Source of the DNA: a virus
Direction: 5' to 3' (one strand)
DNA: 56,041 bases
Virus record (IMG/VR): IMGVR_UViG_3300030099_003216
Location: 1 to 56,041 of that record
The notes under the pieces are model-generated. The model made no database searches. It was not told the origin of the DNA and was given only the letters and a program-made list of their open reading frames with translations. A program made the translations under genes and the position numbers. Below are positions 44,401 through 51,168 of this stretch, one piece after another. The first letter of the stretch is position 1. Each line of letters starts with the position of its first letter.

Positions 44401-45415
44401 CAGTTGTATCATTATAGGTTACAGAAATACCGTTCTCTGTGTTTGTTTCGACCATACCTCCTATAATGTCTTGTGTAGATTCAGTATCAGACGTTGAAAA
44501 TTGATTTATAGGAGAAGACTGAAAAGTATGAGATGCATTAGGTTCAACTATATCTAACAATTCTCTGAGTGATGCTTCAGAACCAGCAGTAAGAGCAGCG
44601 TTTGTTCTATCTATTATGTGTGAATACAAGCCAATAACTAAATCATATTGTTCAGATAATCTGTTAAATACAGCTGGATTTGTATTTTTATAAGTATCTA
44701 TATCGTCTTTATATTGATTTATTTTTTCAAGTAACTCGTTTTGTGTTGGAGCTCGTTTTATAGATATAGTTTCAGAATAAGATTTTATATATTGAACAGA
44801 TAAATATGTGTCTGCTGTGTGTGCGTAAGTAACATCAATAGATAAAGATGGAGTGTAATCACCTTCATAGTAATTATTACTATTTACCATATTTATTTCT
44901 AAACTTCCAAAATTAGATGTTCCTGTATTTGATATGGCTGATGCACCAGATACAGCTGAACTTGATGGAAAACTAGAAGATAGTGTTCTTGTATTTATAG
45001 TTTCTGTAAAATTACCAACATCATATCCAGATGTGTTGTCTTTGAATTTTACAAGGGGTGTTAATACATCAGACGTATTTGATATGTCTGGTACTGGTTC
45101 TTTCCATACAAAGTTAAATGATTTAGTTGCTGTGTGGTCATTGTTTGAGGAATCTTTTGCATTTATAACAATAGTATATGTTCCCGTAAGAACTTTATTG
45201 TTAACATCAAATTTAATGTCTTTGTTTGTTGTTCCTCCAGCAGAAGATATGTCTGGATTATTGAAGTCTGTATTCTCTACTACAATCCCGTTAGGATATG
45301 TGATTTTGAAGTTTGCTTTACTAAAAGTAAAACCTGATGATGTATCAGTTAATTGTATCTGATATGTCCCTGATGTTCTATTTACTAAAAACTTTACGGT
45401 AAAATTTGCAGCCAT
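32162..45415 (-). CDS. Giant tail fibre protein with C-terminal S74 intramolecular chaperone
   Basis: 4417 aa, nearly a quarter of the window. The N-terminal 330 residues are unique and include a helical coiled segment (LLEKINQYKDDIDTYKNT). Then come repeated fibre modules: NLYFTNERVDDRVNALL three or more times, LQIYHDGT-type and VGIGTTSP-type units dozens of times, and GN[VL]T tetrapeptides. The last 100 residues (from Ser4318, SDKALKDN) are an S74 peptidase chaperone: YTWN, DIGVIAQEVEEVIPEIV and a coiled-coil end. Such domains trimerise fibres and then cut themselves off, probably just before that serine. The protein binds the host surface. Its own leader contains a hairpin at 45422-45467. 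Confidence 0.88.
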   Translation of the reverse strand: MAANFTVKFLVNRTSGTYQIQLTDTSSGFTFSKANFKITYPNGIVVENTDFNNPDISSAGGTTNKDIKFDVNNKVLTGTYTIVINAKDSSNNDHTATKSFNFVWKEPVPDISNTSDVLTPLVKFKDNTSGYDVGNFTETINTRTLSSSFPSSSAVSGASAISNTGTSNFGSLEINMVNSNNYYEGDYTPSLSIDVTYAHTADTYLSVQYIKSYSETISIKRAPTQNELLEKINQYKDDIDTYKNTNPAVFNRLSEQYDLVIGLYSHIIDRTNAALTAGSEASLRELLDIVEPNASHTFQSSPINQFSTSDTESTQDIIGGMVETNTENGISVTYNDTTAKLNFDVADFTITQTGDTTGTVTVTNLANATLNSTLATVNSTTGAFGSTTAIPVITVNGKGLITNVQTAAISTVLTLAVDGGGSDTVTIGTDTLTISGGTGLTTTISDNNISVAIDSTVATLTGSQTLTNKTISFQDNLKAKFGTGDDLEIYHDGSNSYIKNTNGILNIIQNDTDTSAKIVFKVDTSVSGNSDPQPQTFFEVDGNINRVKYFKPAMFADGVTAEFGNLSDLQINHNGTDTTIRNNTGDLYIREDITDKDIILQATGSSVSQVDMIRVDGSTHEVKLYYDGNQKLKTTNTGISITGKIANLTDPSSAQDAATKAYVDSQILTKDNTDEITEGSSNLYFTNERVDDRVNALLQAGSNVSLSYDDAANTLTISSTQLTNEQVQDVIGGMLGGDETGGISVTYDDTNNEIDFALSSIPNSSLTNSSITVNGTTIALGASGTLDTGDIGEGSNLYFTNERVDDRVNALLQAGSNVSLTYDDTANTLTIAATQLTNEEVQDIIGGMLGGDETGGISVTYDDTNNEIDFTISNVPNSSLANSSVTINGTAVSLGGSITLDTDDIGEGSSNLYFTNARARGAISENSTQLSYDSSTGVLTYTQGNTDTVSEGSSNLYYTDARVQAVSINNVVEDTTPQLGGTLDTNGNLIQFGDSASTTDDRLQFGASQDLQIYHDGTQSIIEDIGTGQLKILAENTLYLGSATGNETYIKAVKNGAVELYHDNDKKLETTSTGISIPTGEDIYIVYGKLIQQNALEIFRDGTTATLKALNGDIRFINNDAGTEKLVFRINSNTAELYYNSSKKLNTTNTGIDVTGTATATAFSGPLTGNVTGNVTGNLTGDVTGNLTGDVTGDVTGNLTGNVTGNVTGNATGLSGTPNITVGTISSGNITTSGYLRGPASFTIDPATHGDNTGTVVIAGNLQVDGTTTTINSTTVAIDDLNFSIATDAADSASANGAGITIGGASATLTYTHADTSWNFNKPLNVTGNITTTGSITRSSGTLNINASNLALNNAAATKTYILGTDGGSVQLRHNDNTKVETTSTGISVTGDVIASGDVRVPDGEFLSAGNSNDLTITNTGVHALITNYTGNLTLQNLADDSDIIFKSDDGSGGLATYFALDGSDVMMKAHKKLRFLDSVHLTLGNSDDLKIYHDGTDSVIQNETGDLEFQNRQNDGDIKFKSDDGSGGVAEYFVIDGTSGENVFYKPTGHRDNIKANWGNGNDLQIFHGGVDSYIVNETGNLQLIQKANDKDIQFFSDDGSGGFTEYFRVDGSGILTFFSKPLQMADNQKIFAGDAGDLQIYHNGTHSYIDDAGTGKLILRGNTDVEIHKYTGEYMITATADGAVSLYFDDSKKLETTSAGIKLPSYGAGYLKTDADGNVSVDTSTIEDTLQTVTDRGSTTTNTMQGTRLGLGGAPHASAALQITTTAQHMRLNNGSELGIIHLLSGGELELWAHGNDETINFRTGSGSGVLAAHIDGTNTTFEGDVTINSDNLTLTTAASIPLLSLETSHASGIPIVNLKGAASSQIRYQDENGTIQSRIDLLDGGAFSFINVPSSTTHLGIDSSGNATFGGRVIIGDDAITTDKPGLVVGDTTNNGQITIRGQQPTLFFDKTGANNAVILTDAVSLKFKNGTIDSEGSDQLTLDTSGNATFEGVVKADGNVALGNISGVARLQHEGSGQLKMLSSGDAHIATFTSTGTTFAGHVKAPFFTTDGGRGFKQDSVAFVSTYSNGSDADAVNDLGKETNRWRDLYLYGDIKGYNGLVINSINQDKDIVFKGNQGGSTVTALTLDMSEGGNATFAGYVGIGRQPVSALHLRYSSGSYGSDSTSGFINEALTGRATMRLRSITDNPAELFFDVNGAIRWDISCRNGASPNLQFYPQAATPSLTGVAAHTFELQQDGDVVVTGAGSSGVFRAVNATFTGTVAAEDNIHLTDAGTVRAKLLLNASDRDNVELRAESLGSTMKFFTVGIEALELDDSQNATFAGNITAGSTSLAASNNYVLDVKKAYSSGNGHVAYFGAGTDIAAKTNFDTVVVAQDDVPCLAIIEGNDPNTHSTQQALRLAVGDNNAVISASNTSGGLLFFVDRATTATGFATNSGTRALHLLNNGNATFAGNVELGDSTNISMSSGGAGQLQVEGNGYTGAIALNATAMYIYHNSSIRDLVLGTNETARLTIAGNSGNTTVTGTMTATHFYGDGSNLTGVTGEWDGSLTGNASITGNLTVTGDIINTSSTSIISNGAYLEIGTGASNTAQLTFNADYDGGQTATYTPHYAGASSAGMSIIKMPSGGVGGLEFYVKKHGTTGGSHALSTFTKILNLHQDGYAKFAGDVTVQQTGDVYLTLESTDGSTPEEVAIKYNNQSTGSNYWWSGLNQQANWSLAYGSSFSAANTQFTVDTTGYVAIGGHAPTMALDVRGTTNLASRFKFQKDLSTDKVLFGGADHDDFDTFVGSSSNHSFTITQNGAAAITIDTSKNVGIGESNPSNYDVSDNPILAVGSTSTPAYSSQISILSGSSGYGYLLFGDGTGASSYVGQIRYYHSDNSLQFQTAGSERMRLDSSGRLGLGTSSPNAKLHIEDTTTNGNIARFKDISGTSQQFLDISSIANGMQIRTAFSTGISNQLNIETAGGSSFITLATNSTERMRILTGGNVAIGRTTADEKLHVGGTGKFDGDLHFGGAVLGQVYRPVESGSATDRFFLMFDYTNNASYPFLTNRTPNGAVVIKTGTAAGGGENEHFRIKGGDGTVDAYFTNTNLGIGTTSPDTILEVNTDTNNDGITLNGNSDNLRFNIKNDRVTSGKRAFSMMMSGSYPALIFQGLNDSYGFTRNIMAIEHDGNIGIGTITPLTKFVVSNGGASGIEFQPEVVTDTNGITHYDRTASAYMNSRTDALSQQFLISGSEKMRIDSDGRVMINQSSNITGQALQVNGFIDITKSTTNAIRFFDNTTFRGGLGLDSWATVGLASDITMFCEGAFGIVTGGGNTKKLVMDTSGNVGIGTASPDFELEVAGSIGIDDYIYHNGDHNTYIRAQGDQWTFRTGGDDRMHIDNTGVGIGTTSPDQKLHVEFSNTDTSFSGGSGGAWGSEGIRIENTSNTAGTMAMLHLRNKDADIHIAGIRRAADDSDLGFFFEGTQKVLFENDGSATFAGDVTIQNSSPQITLLDTTNNTDALIYSDDTGGINISADENNEQGSSTIKFYIDGGQKATLDNNGNFALGTNSPTNNSNYNTLDIRDTAGGQILLGRTDFDFFLYSSSTSSHLGTATGQDLIFHTNSSGSNNERMRIESDGTVQITNSTSPKLQLKRGTKEYTSRVDNANKFVIQEEGGNEFFVVESGASSNSIRIDSSGNVGIGTTNPSYKLDIEQSAENKIRVLATGNTSSGLILQSKAGATVVGTSEIENTNVGNLLFKTGTTSSSERMRLDSTGNVLVGKTSGTSGNKIETDGRISAGAGSAGQPTFNCEGDTNTGINLPESDRIQFITGGTERMRILSDGKVGIGTASPDAKLMVNTADQLIARFKSSNTGRTGIRIQGVDTSASDAVFVDWVYDAENRKYGFGEGTASGELPINSGLSHCDIVFDNAKVGIGTTSPNAKLEISGTSEARYLQVDAIAGFAGISSSMGAMVEFFNSGDGNNVKIKTNNSSRTDAAPFSVWTDSNSRFLIRNDGNVAIGHASPTQKLDVRGGTGGGTLTHAIFTGTSSRGLEIRTRSDVSGGQHSGCAEINSADSENDGGELAFSSNGNIRMFIKGDGKVGISTTSPAQKLHVHNSTASSVSYAKFSNAQTGATSGDGFDVGVNTTNEAVLWQRENSNILFAANNTERMRLDSSGRLLVNATSTSFNDKLYVNSDAYTTGGWRVGTSATFVGKLINDGGKLSLMSDGTRDVQLGSNNNASILYIDTSEENVGIGTTSPARPLSVNSTQISARFTSSSADSQIEIIDSSGTVVFGSSSGNAIVQAGGSERMRLESDGDLHVDGDVIAYSTTVSDKALKDNVLTLENSLDKVSKLRGVEYTWNATSRKGQKDIGVIAQEVEEVIPEIVREKKMALIEGGTYKTVDYEKLTAVLIEAVKELKGEVKELKKKLNK
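32600..40300. repeat. Imperfect repeats coding for fibre modules
   Basis: The DNA repeats short coding units, for example forms of GTTCCAATTCCTAC (coding VGIGTT on the minus strand) and of CGCATACGTTC (coding ERMR), many times at irregular spacing. The units encode the SGNVGIGTTSP and ERMRIDSSG modules. Copies have diverged, so the array probably changes by recombination and point mutation, giving fibre length and sequence variation. Confidence 0.6.
41782..41918. repeat. 12-bp tandem repeat coding for GN[VL]T units
   Basis: A 12-bp unit (forms of GTTACATTTCCA) repeats about 11-12 times and encodes consecutive tetrapeptides GNVT, GNLT and GDVT in the giant fibre. The regular Gly/Thr spacing suggests a beta-helix or triple-helix stretch. 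Such a tract is a likely hotspot for slippage. Confidence 0.7.
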
Positions 45416-45421
45416 ATTATC

Positions 45422-45467
45422 GTGGTTTAAAGGGGTATAACATTAAACATTACAACCCCCAAACCAC
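45422..45467. promoter_or_regulatory. Hairpin in the leader of the giant fibre gene
   Basis: GTGGTTT (45422-45428) pairs with AAACCAC (45461-45467), and GGGG (45432-45435) with CCCC (45456-45459), across a small bulge. On the minus strand the stem ends 6 nt before the fibre ATG (45415) and has no following T run, so it is more likely a translation-control or RNA-processing element than a terminator. Confidence 0.5.
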
Positions 45468-45481
45468 TCCAAACAACCAAA

Positions 45482-46318
45482 CTATGGGTTGTCTCTTCTA
45501 GCCAATACTCTTGACTCAATAGCTTCGAGCTCTTCTTGATTTTCTGTTTGAAGGTATTCTGCAATTTCATAAAACGGTTTTACTCCTATTTTCTTTTTAT
45601 ATGTAAAAATATCTTTCTTAGATTCTCTCCATACAAATTTAGCACTCTTCTGATTGTGAGTGATGATTCTTAGGTCAACAGCCTCTCGCACAAGAGACTC
45701 CGTTCTATTTGTTTGCTGTAATGTGATGTTAAGAAAATCTTCTGGATTAAATTCCGCAAATTCTTCAACATCATTTCTTAACTCATCTTCCGATTTGTTT
45801 AGCTTCATGCCTAAACTTGAAGCAACAAACTTGACATCGTCTGTATTTAAATTACTAGCCTTTTGCATAGCTTCTAAAATCATTTTTCTTTCTTTTCTTT
45901 CTGAAATAGCATCTGCTTTTTCATCTGCTTTCTTAAAGAAACCTGTCTTGGAAGTTACTCTATTTTTGTTACTAAGATTACTATTACTTAATTCTAAATA
46001 TTGATATATTTTTTGATGAGTCGGATTATTTCCATTTAAAACAATACATCCACCTCCCATTCTTGTAAAATTAATCTCTCCTAAAACAGCTTCTCCGTCT
46101 GCCTTTACATTAGTGATATACGCTATTTGCACATAATCATCAGAGACAGGGTCGTAGATTTCATCTGTTGATGGAACATTTCTGTAAGCTGGTATTAGAA
46201 ACCTGCCCTCATTATCAGGGTCTGGCTGAATATCACTCAACTTATACATAACAGTTGAGCCTCTTGGTATTTTTTTTATTAACTCTTTTGAGTAATTATT
46301 ATAAAGTTCTGCTTTCAT
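45482..46318 (-). CDS. Putative virion structural/assembly protein
   Basis: 278 aa. The first 100 residues are beta-rich (GSTVMYKLSDIQPDPDNEGR; RFLIPAYRNVPSTDEIYDPV) with a Gly-rich turn (TRMGGGCIVLNG), followed by a charged helical C-terminal part (RKERKMILEAMQKASN; FWRES-type basic end). It lies just after the capsid gene and its terminator and before the giant fibre, so a head-completion, decoration or head-tail joining role is possible. No family recognised. Confidence 0.55.
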   Translation of the reverse strand: MKAELYNNYSKELIKKIPRGSTVMYKLSDIQPDPDNEGRFLIPAYRNVPSTDEIYDPVSDDYVQIAYITNVKADGEAVLGEINFTRMGGGCIVLNGNNPTHQKIYQYLELSNSNLSNKNRVTSKTGFFKKADEKADAISERKERKMILEAMQKASNLNTDDVKFVASSLGMKLNKSEDELRNDVEEFAEFNPEDFLNITLQQTNRTESLVREAVDLRIITHNQKSAKFVWRESKKDIFTYKKKIGVKPFYEIAEYLQTENQEELEAIESRVLARRDNP

Positions 46319-46338
46319 AATTTTGATTGTTTGTTTTT

Positions 46339-46370
46339 AAAAAAAAAGGGGAGAGAAAACCCTCCCCTTT
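46339..46370 (-). terminator. Terminator after the major capsid gene
   Basis: On the minus strand AAAGGGGAG (46370-46362) pairs with CTCCCCTTT (46353-46345) around an 8-nt loop, followed by a run of T (46344-46339). The perfect 9-bp stem should stop part of transcription just after the capsid gene, so capsid protein is made in excess of the distal genes. Confidence 0.88.
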
Positions 46371-46381
46371 AATATTATATA

Positions 46382-47704
46382 TTAACCATTAACATATAAC
46401 CATCCAAAGTGGTCAACTCCTACTACGCTTAATCCTTCAATAGAAGTATAAACAATATCAAGAGTATCAGTATCACTTGTAGGTGTTGGAGCAAGACCAC
46501 CCAACAATTTCTCTCTGTATCGAGTTGTTGAACCGTCATGTAGTTCCATGTATCTAGTAGAAATTCTATCTACTACTCCACCTCCATGCTCAACTTTAAC
46601 ACCATTACTTGGAATTAAATATGCATAGCTATCAAATTTAAATGCATCAACTGGGTTTACTACATTTCCATTATCTAGAGCTTGTAGTCTCTTTTTATGG
46701 AAAGTTCTTCCAAAAACTCTGAAAGACTCAAAACCTAGTTTTACAGCTTGCTCTTCACTTCCGTTAAAAGCACCATACTGCACACCACCTGACTTAAACA
46801 TATCTGCTGTTGCAATACCTAAGTCAATAGCGTTATCTGCTTCACCACCAGCTAAAATAATATACTCTGCTCCAGCTCTAGCTTTATCTAGTTTTCTGGA
46901 TAGATTATTTAAATCAGTTGCTAATGCTACAGTTCCTGCATTTGCTACAGTTTGCTGCACACCACCACCTTTGATATACTCATGTAAACCTTTGGTCATG
47001 TTGACTGTGTTGCCAGATGCATCAGTAGTAGAACCACCGATACCATATAGCATACCATACTGTACATCCATTCTATGTTTCAAGAATGCATCATGCTGTT
47101 GTTTTAGGAAATAGTAAGGCTTTCCTTTGTATTCAACTTCAATTTTAGAACCAGCAGCTAAATCTGTAATGCTAGTTTTAGTTTTGAAAATTTGAACATT
47201 GTTAGAAGTAGCCGTCAAGTCTGACTTTCTCATCAGATTTGAACCTGTTCCCTCACCATACGCATTGCTAAAAAATACAACAGTATCTCCCTGCTCTATA
47301 TCAGTTTGAGCAAATGCTTCTAGTGCTTTTACAGTAAATACGTTGTTCGCATCATTAGTTATTGCTGTAACTAAAGCTCTTTTACCGTCTTTAGTCATCA
47401 TAATCTCACCTACAATAGGTTGGATTGCGCTTTGAACTAAATCTATTGAAAACTCAGCTCCTATTGCTGCACCATCAGTACCGTTCATTGGGTCATTTTG
47501 TACCTCTGCTGACGCATATAAATCACTGTTTACAAAATGCCTATATGTTACCTGTGATGTTGGGGTTGACCTTCCCATCACATCCATCAAGTCTAAAAAA
47601 GACTCGTTGTCTTCAACATCTAGGACTTGCTTTAAAATTTCTCTCTGGTCTAAAAAAGTTGTACTAGAGAGATAACTTCTATTAATTATTCCTGCTTCTG
47701 CCAT
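46382..47704 (-). CDS. Major capsid protein (HK97 fold)
   Basis: 440 aa. It follows the portal and an acidic scaffold gene, and a strong terminator comes after it. Features of HK97-type capsid proteins include a helical start (LDQREILKQVLDVEDNES), an E-loop-like region with SQVTYRHFVNSDLYASAEVQ, Gly/Asn-rich A-domain loops and the conserved-looking ISTRYMELHDGSTTRYREKL near the end. No separate protease gene was seen; the scaffold could be released without cleavage. The call rests mainly on position, size and composition. Confidence 0.8.
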   Translation of the reverse strand: MAEAGIINRSYLSSTTFLDQREILKQVLDVEDNESFLDLMDVMGRSTPTSQVTYRHFVNSDLYASAEVQNDPMNGTDGAAIGAEFSIDLVQSAIQPIVGEIMMTKDGKRALVTAITNDANNVFTVKALEAFAQTDIEQGDTVVFFSNAYGEGTGSNLMRKSDLTATSNNVQIFKTKTSITDLAAGSKIEVEYKGKPYYFLKQQHDAFLKHRMDVQYGMLYGIGGSTTDASGNTVNMTKGLHEYIKGGGVQQTVANAGTVALATDLNNLSRKLDKARAGAEYIILAGGEADNAIDLGIATADMFKSGGVQYGAFNGSEEQAVKLGFESFRVFGRTFHKKRLQALDNGNVVNPVDAFKFDSYAYLIPSNGVKVEHGGGVVDRISTRYMELHDGSTTRYREKLLGGLAPTPTSDTDTLDIVYTSIEGLSVVGVDHFGWLYVNG

Positions 47705-47720
47705 AATAAATAAAATTTAT

Positions 47721-47738
47721 GCTAGTTTCAATACTAGC
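47721..47738 (-). promoter_or_regulatory. Short hairpin between scaffold and capsid genes
   Basis: GCTAGT and ACTAGC (6 bp) enclose a 6-nt loop, overlapping the scaffold stop and ending 16 nt before the capsid ATG. An AT-rich stretch follows. It could stabilise the capsid mRNA 5' end or mark a processing site. Confidence 0.4.
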
Positions 47739-48846
47739 GTTGTACTTTGTTTTTAAGTGCGTAAGTCAAAAAGCCTTCTGGGTCATCGTAAGGGGTATCA
47801 CCTCCTACTTCTGGCTTTACGTCTTTTTTACTTACAAGAGGCTCTGGATTCTTAATTTCATTTTCAATCAATTTTTTCCCCAGAGATTTTCCATACTTCA
47901 CTAATTCATCTACAAAAGCATCAGGATTCTCAACAAATGCTACAGTTTTTGACCACAATTCCCAATCAACTTCTTTTTTGTCGTTTATGAATCTTGACCA
48001 AAACGTCTCATTATTAATGGCATAATCAACAAGTTTGCTCGTATCTTTAATTTGAAAATTTAAAGGGTCTTCATCCCTTACCTTCAAATTAACTGTACTA
48101 CTATCAATAACCTCCTTGAGATTATTTCTAATAGCTGCAATCTGCTGATTTAAAGCCGCCTGCTGCTCTTCTTTACTTGGTGGCTTTGGTAAGTTTTTAG
48201 GAACGAATTCCTGTTGCTCTTTGATAAATCCTTGTCTAAGTCTTCCTGCATCTCGCTTTAATAACTCTTGACCGAGTTCGACTTCGTCTTCCTCGTATTC
48301 TTTATCATCAAGTTTGTACTTACTAAGTACCTCGTAATTAAATAGCCTCTCTTTTGCTTTTACACTTAATTCTGGATTCTCTCTCTCGAATTTTAGCCTC
48401 AAAAGCTCAAGGTCGCCAATCTTGTCATAGTCGAACTGATATGCTTCCAAAAATGGTCGCAAATCTTTGTTCTCCCTGTAATATTTGACTGCATTTTTAA
48501 TGTAGTCATCTTGTAAAGACCTTGCTAGGTCTATAGTTTCTTCATCAATCCCGTAGTCAGAAAGTGTTGGTTCAGACCTCTCTACAGGTTTTTCTTCAAC
48601 TACTTCTTCCTTTACTTCTACCTCTTCTTCTTTACTCTCCTCTTGACTTTCTTCTTCACTTTGTTCGGTAGACTCTTCAGAGACTTCTTCGTTTTCTTCC
48701 GAAACTTCTCCGCCAGCTTCGGGTTCGTCTTGTACAGATACCTCATCTGTGCTTTGCTCTTCAACGGCATCTTCTACTTTTTCTGTTTCTACAATAGGCT
48801 TACCATCTATGGTAAAATCCTCTAATTTTGCTTCTTCTTTTTCCAT
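47734..48846 (-). CDS. Scaffolding protein
   Basis: 370 aa. The first 100 residues are extremely acidic (runs of Glu and Ser such as SEENEEVSEESTEQSEEESQ); the rest is helical and charged, with a Gln-rich part (SKEEQQAALNQQIAAIRNNL) and a C-terminus with basic residues (LTYALKNKVQR) that may bind capsid protein. Acidic, helical, and placed between portal and major capsid genes: the usual scaffold profile. The 29-bp gap to the capsid gene holds a short hairpin. Confidence 0.78.
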   Translation of the reverse strand: MEKEEAKLEDFTIDGKPIVETEKVEDAVEEQSTDEVSVQDEPEAGGEVSEENEEVSEESTEQSEEESQEESKEEEVEVKEEVVEEKPVERSEPTLSDYGIDEETIDLARSLQDDYIKNAVKYYRENKDLRPFLEAYQFDYDKIGDLELLRLKFERENPELSVKAKERLFNYEVLSKYKLDDKEYEEDEVELGQELLKRDAGRLRQGFIKEQQEFVPKNLPKPPSKEEQQAALNQQIAAIRNNLKEVIDSSTVNLKVRDEDPLNFQIKDTSKLVDYAINNETFWSRFINDKKEVDWELWSKTVAFVENPDAFVDELVKYGKSLGKKLIENEIKNPEPLVSKKDVKPEVGGDTPYDDPEGFLTYALKNKVQR

Positions 48847-48875
48847 AATTAAAATTTTGTTTGGATGTACAAATA

Positions 48876-51167
48876 TTATTCCTCAATAGTAGGTTCTTCA
48901 TCTATAGCAGGTAAAGAGGTCTCATCTTCTGTGACTTTTGTATCTGCTACATACTCTCTGCTTTCACCTTCTATTTTCCTTTGTTCTATTCTACCCGTGA
49001 CTCTTAACTTCTCTAATTCCATCTCATACTGATATTTTCTGTCAAGCATAGCTATATCAAATTCTTTTTCTTGTTTCATCAATTCTAACTTAGTTTGAGC
49101 TTGCAGTTGAATTGTCTGTTGCTTTGCTTGCTCTGCAACCTGAGAAGATTGTTGTTGAATCTGTGCATTCATTTGTTGATTTTGCATTGACTCTTTTTGT
49201 TGAGCTTCTCTGTTCTTTTCAATCTTATAAGCAAGTAGTTCCTCAGCTTGTTTTAAATTATCTATATTTTCTATGGCTAATGAATCAGCTATAGTTATTT
49301 GATTAGATTGTAAGGCTTGTTCTAACCTTCTGGCTAGCTTTTCTTTTTCAAATTCTGATGGTTTGTCTTGTAAGAAAATACCATACTCATGTATTGTTAC
49401 ATCAGGGCTTACCTTCAAAAACTCTAATGAGTTACTTCCTATAGCTTTAACATATCCTTCTAGGTTTCCACCCTTAGCTGCATCCTGAATTCTAAGTGAT
49501 ATATTATATGATAATCTTTCTGTTAAAGACCTTTCTCCGTCTCCAATATAAGATAAAGCGTTATTTGTGCTTTCATTTGCTAAAGAAGCTACTCCTTTAA
49601 GTGTTCTTGGGTCAGGGGTGCTTCCATCAGATATTTCATTGAACCCTAAAATATCTCTAAGTAATTGTATGTTTCTGTTTATAATATCAAAATATCTAGC
49701 AGCTTCATCTCCTAATCCGTTGTTAAGTTCAGTTATTGGTCTCATTCCTGCTGAATTTCCATCCTCATCAACAGCTCTAAATACTAGATTACCAGTCTGA
49801 TTGTATAAATCTATAATATCGAGAGGTTTCATAGCTTTTCCTCCTTTACCTAGAGGAACATTTTCTAAAGCACCTATCTCAATCATAATACCTTTTGGTC
49901 TAGCTCTTAACATCACATTTTGTAGTTTGTACCAAGACAACTGTATTTGGTCTGCTATAGATTTCATTTGCTCTCCTAAAGAGTATGTTACCATTTGGTA
50001 TATATCTGGTGCTACTAAATGATAGGATAATGATGTATCAGATAATCTAGATTTTGCTCTCTTCATGTTAGTTTGTAGACCATAATCAAAATAGACATCA
50101 GTATCTATTACCCACTTACATTGATAAACCACCTTATAAGATGTTTTAGAATATTTCTTTTTTTCTGTATTTTTTTTAGGCTTATTAATTCTACCTACAA
50201 CCTTGTTTCCTTTTGTGTTTATTCTTTCTTCTAAAACTATATCATTCACTGAGTAGAACTCTAGGTCTAAAACTTTTACTCGTAGCTTATCATTTTGTTT
50301 GTTATAGCTATTTGTTTTTCTTCCAAGCGGATTTCTTTTATCTGTATGTTCTTTGAATATTTCTTCATACTGCATAGGTGTGATTTGTTCACCTGCCATT
50401 TCTTTTAGGTCTGATATAGTCATTTCTACTATTTCGCCACAATATTGTATGTCTTTAAAGTTTTTATCAGAAGAATGAGATACTACTATATTTGATGGGT
50501 TTACTCTTCTAATCTTTATATTTCCTGCACTATCAAAAAATTCTTTATAACCTCCTACACCATAATCATGAATATCTTCTATGATTTGTTTTCTTAAATC
50601 TTCAAAAGAGTTTGTATTCATAATAAGTTTAATAGCCTGTTCCATTTCAGAAGCCATTTGATGTTTATAAGAATACATCATATGCATTTCTAATTCATCA
50701 ATATCTTTAGGGTCTCTTTTACCGATTCCTATAGATTCTGTATTAATACCTTGTTTTTCAAACTCTTCTTTTAAAACTAAATTAGTCGCAGCTTTTTGAT
50801 AAAACTTATCTTTTTCATCTAAAGCAACAGCATCTATTGCATCGGCTACAATATTATATGTTGATTTTTTTAATTTTCCTAACGCTATTCTTCTAAACTT
50901 AGGAATTATAGGAATTACATTCCAATCTATATTAAACCAACTTTCATCTCCACTTGCAGTTTTGTGTGGGTCTAACATTTTCTTATACTTAGTAATGGGT
51001 TGTTTACCAAGCATATATAATTTTATTTCGTGGTGTCTATCTTTTGCGTTGTAAAAACCATCAGGGTAACTATCTTGAAAATCTTTCCAAGCAGATTTTA
51101 CATATTTAGATATCCAGTCTAAGTTCTTTTTCTTTGTGTCAATTAAATGAGATGGAAATGTTGCCAT
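48876..51167 (-). CDS. Portal protein
   Basis: 763 aa, a size usual for crAss-like and related Bacteroidota phages. It directly follows TerL. The N-terminal part has conserved-looking SGDESWFNIDWNVIPIIPKF; the middle has VVYQCKWVIDTDVYFDYGLQ and AGMRPITELNNG; the segment YFDIINRNIQLLRDILGFNE, then GVASLANESTNNALSYIGDG, is typical of portal stem and wing regions. The C-terminus is a long Gln-rich coiled coil (QNQQMNAQIQQQSSQVAEQA), fitting the barrel that reaches into the capsid. It forms the 12-fold DNA gate. Confidence 0.83.
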   Translation of the reverse strand: MATFPSHLIDTKKKNLDWISKYVKSAWKDFQDSYPDGFYNAKDRHHEIKLYMLGKQPITKYKKMLDPHKTASGDESWFNIDWNVIPIIPKFRRIALGKLKKSTYNIVADAIDAVALDEKDKFYQKAATNLVLKEEFEKQGINTESIGIGKRDPKDIDELEMHMMYSYKHQMASEMEQAIKLIMNTNSFEDLRKQIIEDIHDYGVGGYKEFFDSAGNIKIRRVNPSNIVVSHSSDKNFKDIQYCGEIVEMTISDLKEMAGEQITPMQYEEIFKEHTDKRNPLGRKTNSYNKQNDKLRVKVLDLEFYSVNDIVLEERINTKGNKVVGRINKPKKNTEKKKYSKTSYKVVYQCKWVIDTDVYFDYGLQTNMKRAKSRLSDTSLSYHLVAPDIYQMVTYSLGEQMKSIADQIQLSWYKLQNVMLRARPKGIMIEIGALENVPLGKGGKAMKPLDIIDLYNQTGNLVFRAVDEDGNSAGMRPITELNNGLGDEAARYFDIINRNIQLLRDILGFNEISDGSTPDPRTLKGVASLANESTNNALSYIGDGERSLTERLSYNISLRIQDAAKGGNLEGYVKAIGSNSLEFLKVSPDVTIHEYGIFLQDKPSEFEKEKLARRLEQALQSNQITIADSLAIENIDNLKQAEELLAYKIEKNREAQQKESMQNQQMNAQIQQQSSQVAEQAKQQTIQLQAQTKLELMKQEKEFDIAMLDRKYQYEMELEKLRVTGRIEQRKIEGESREYVADTKVTEDETSLPAIDEEPTIEE

Positions 51168-51168
51168 A

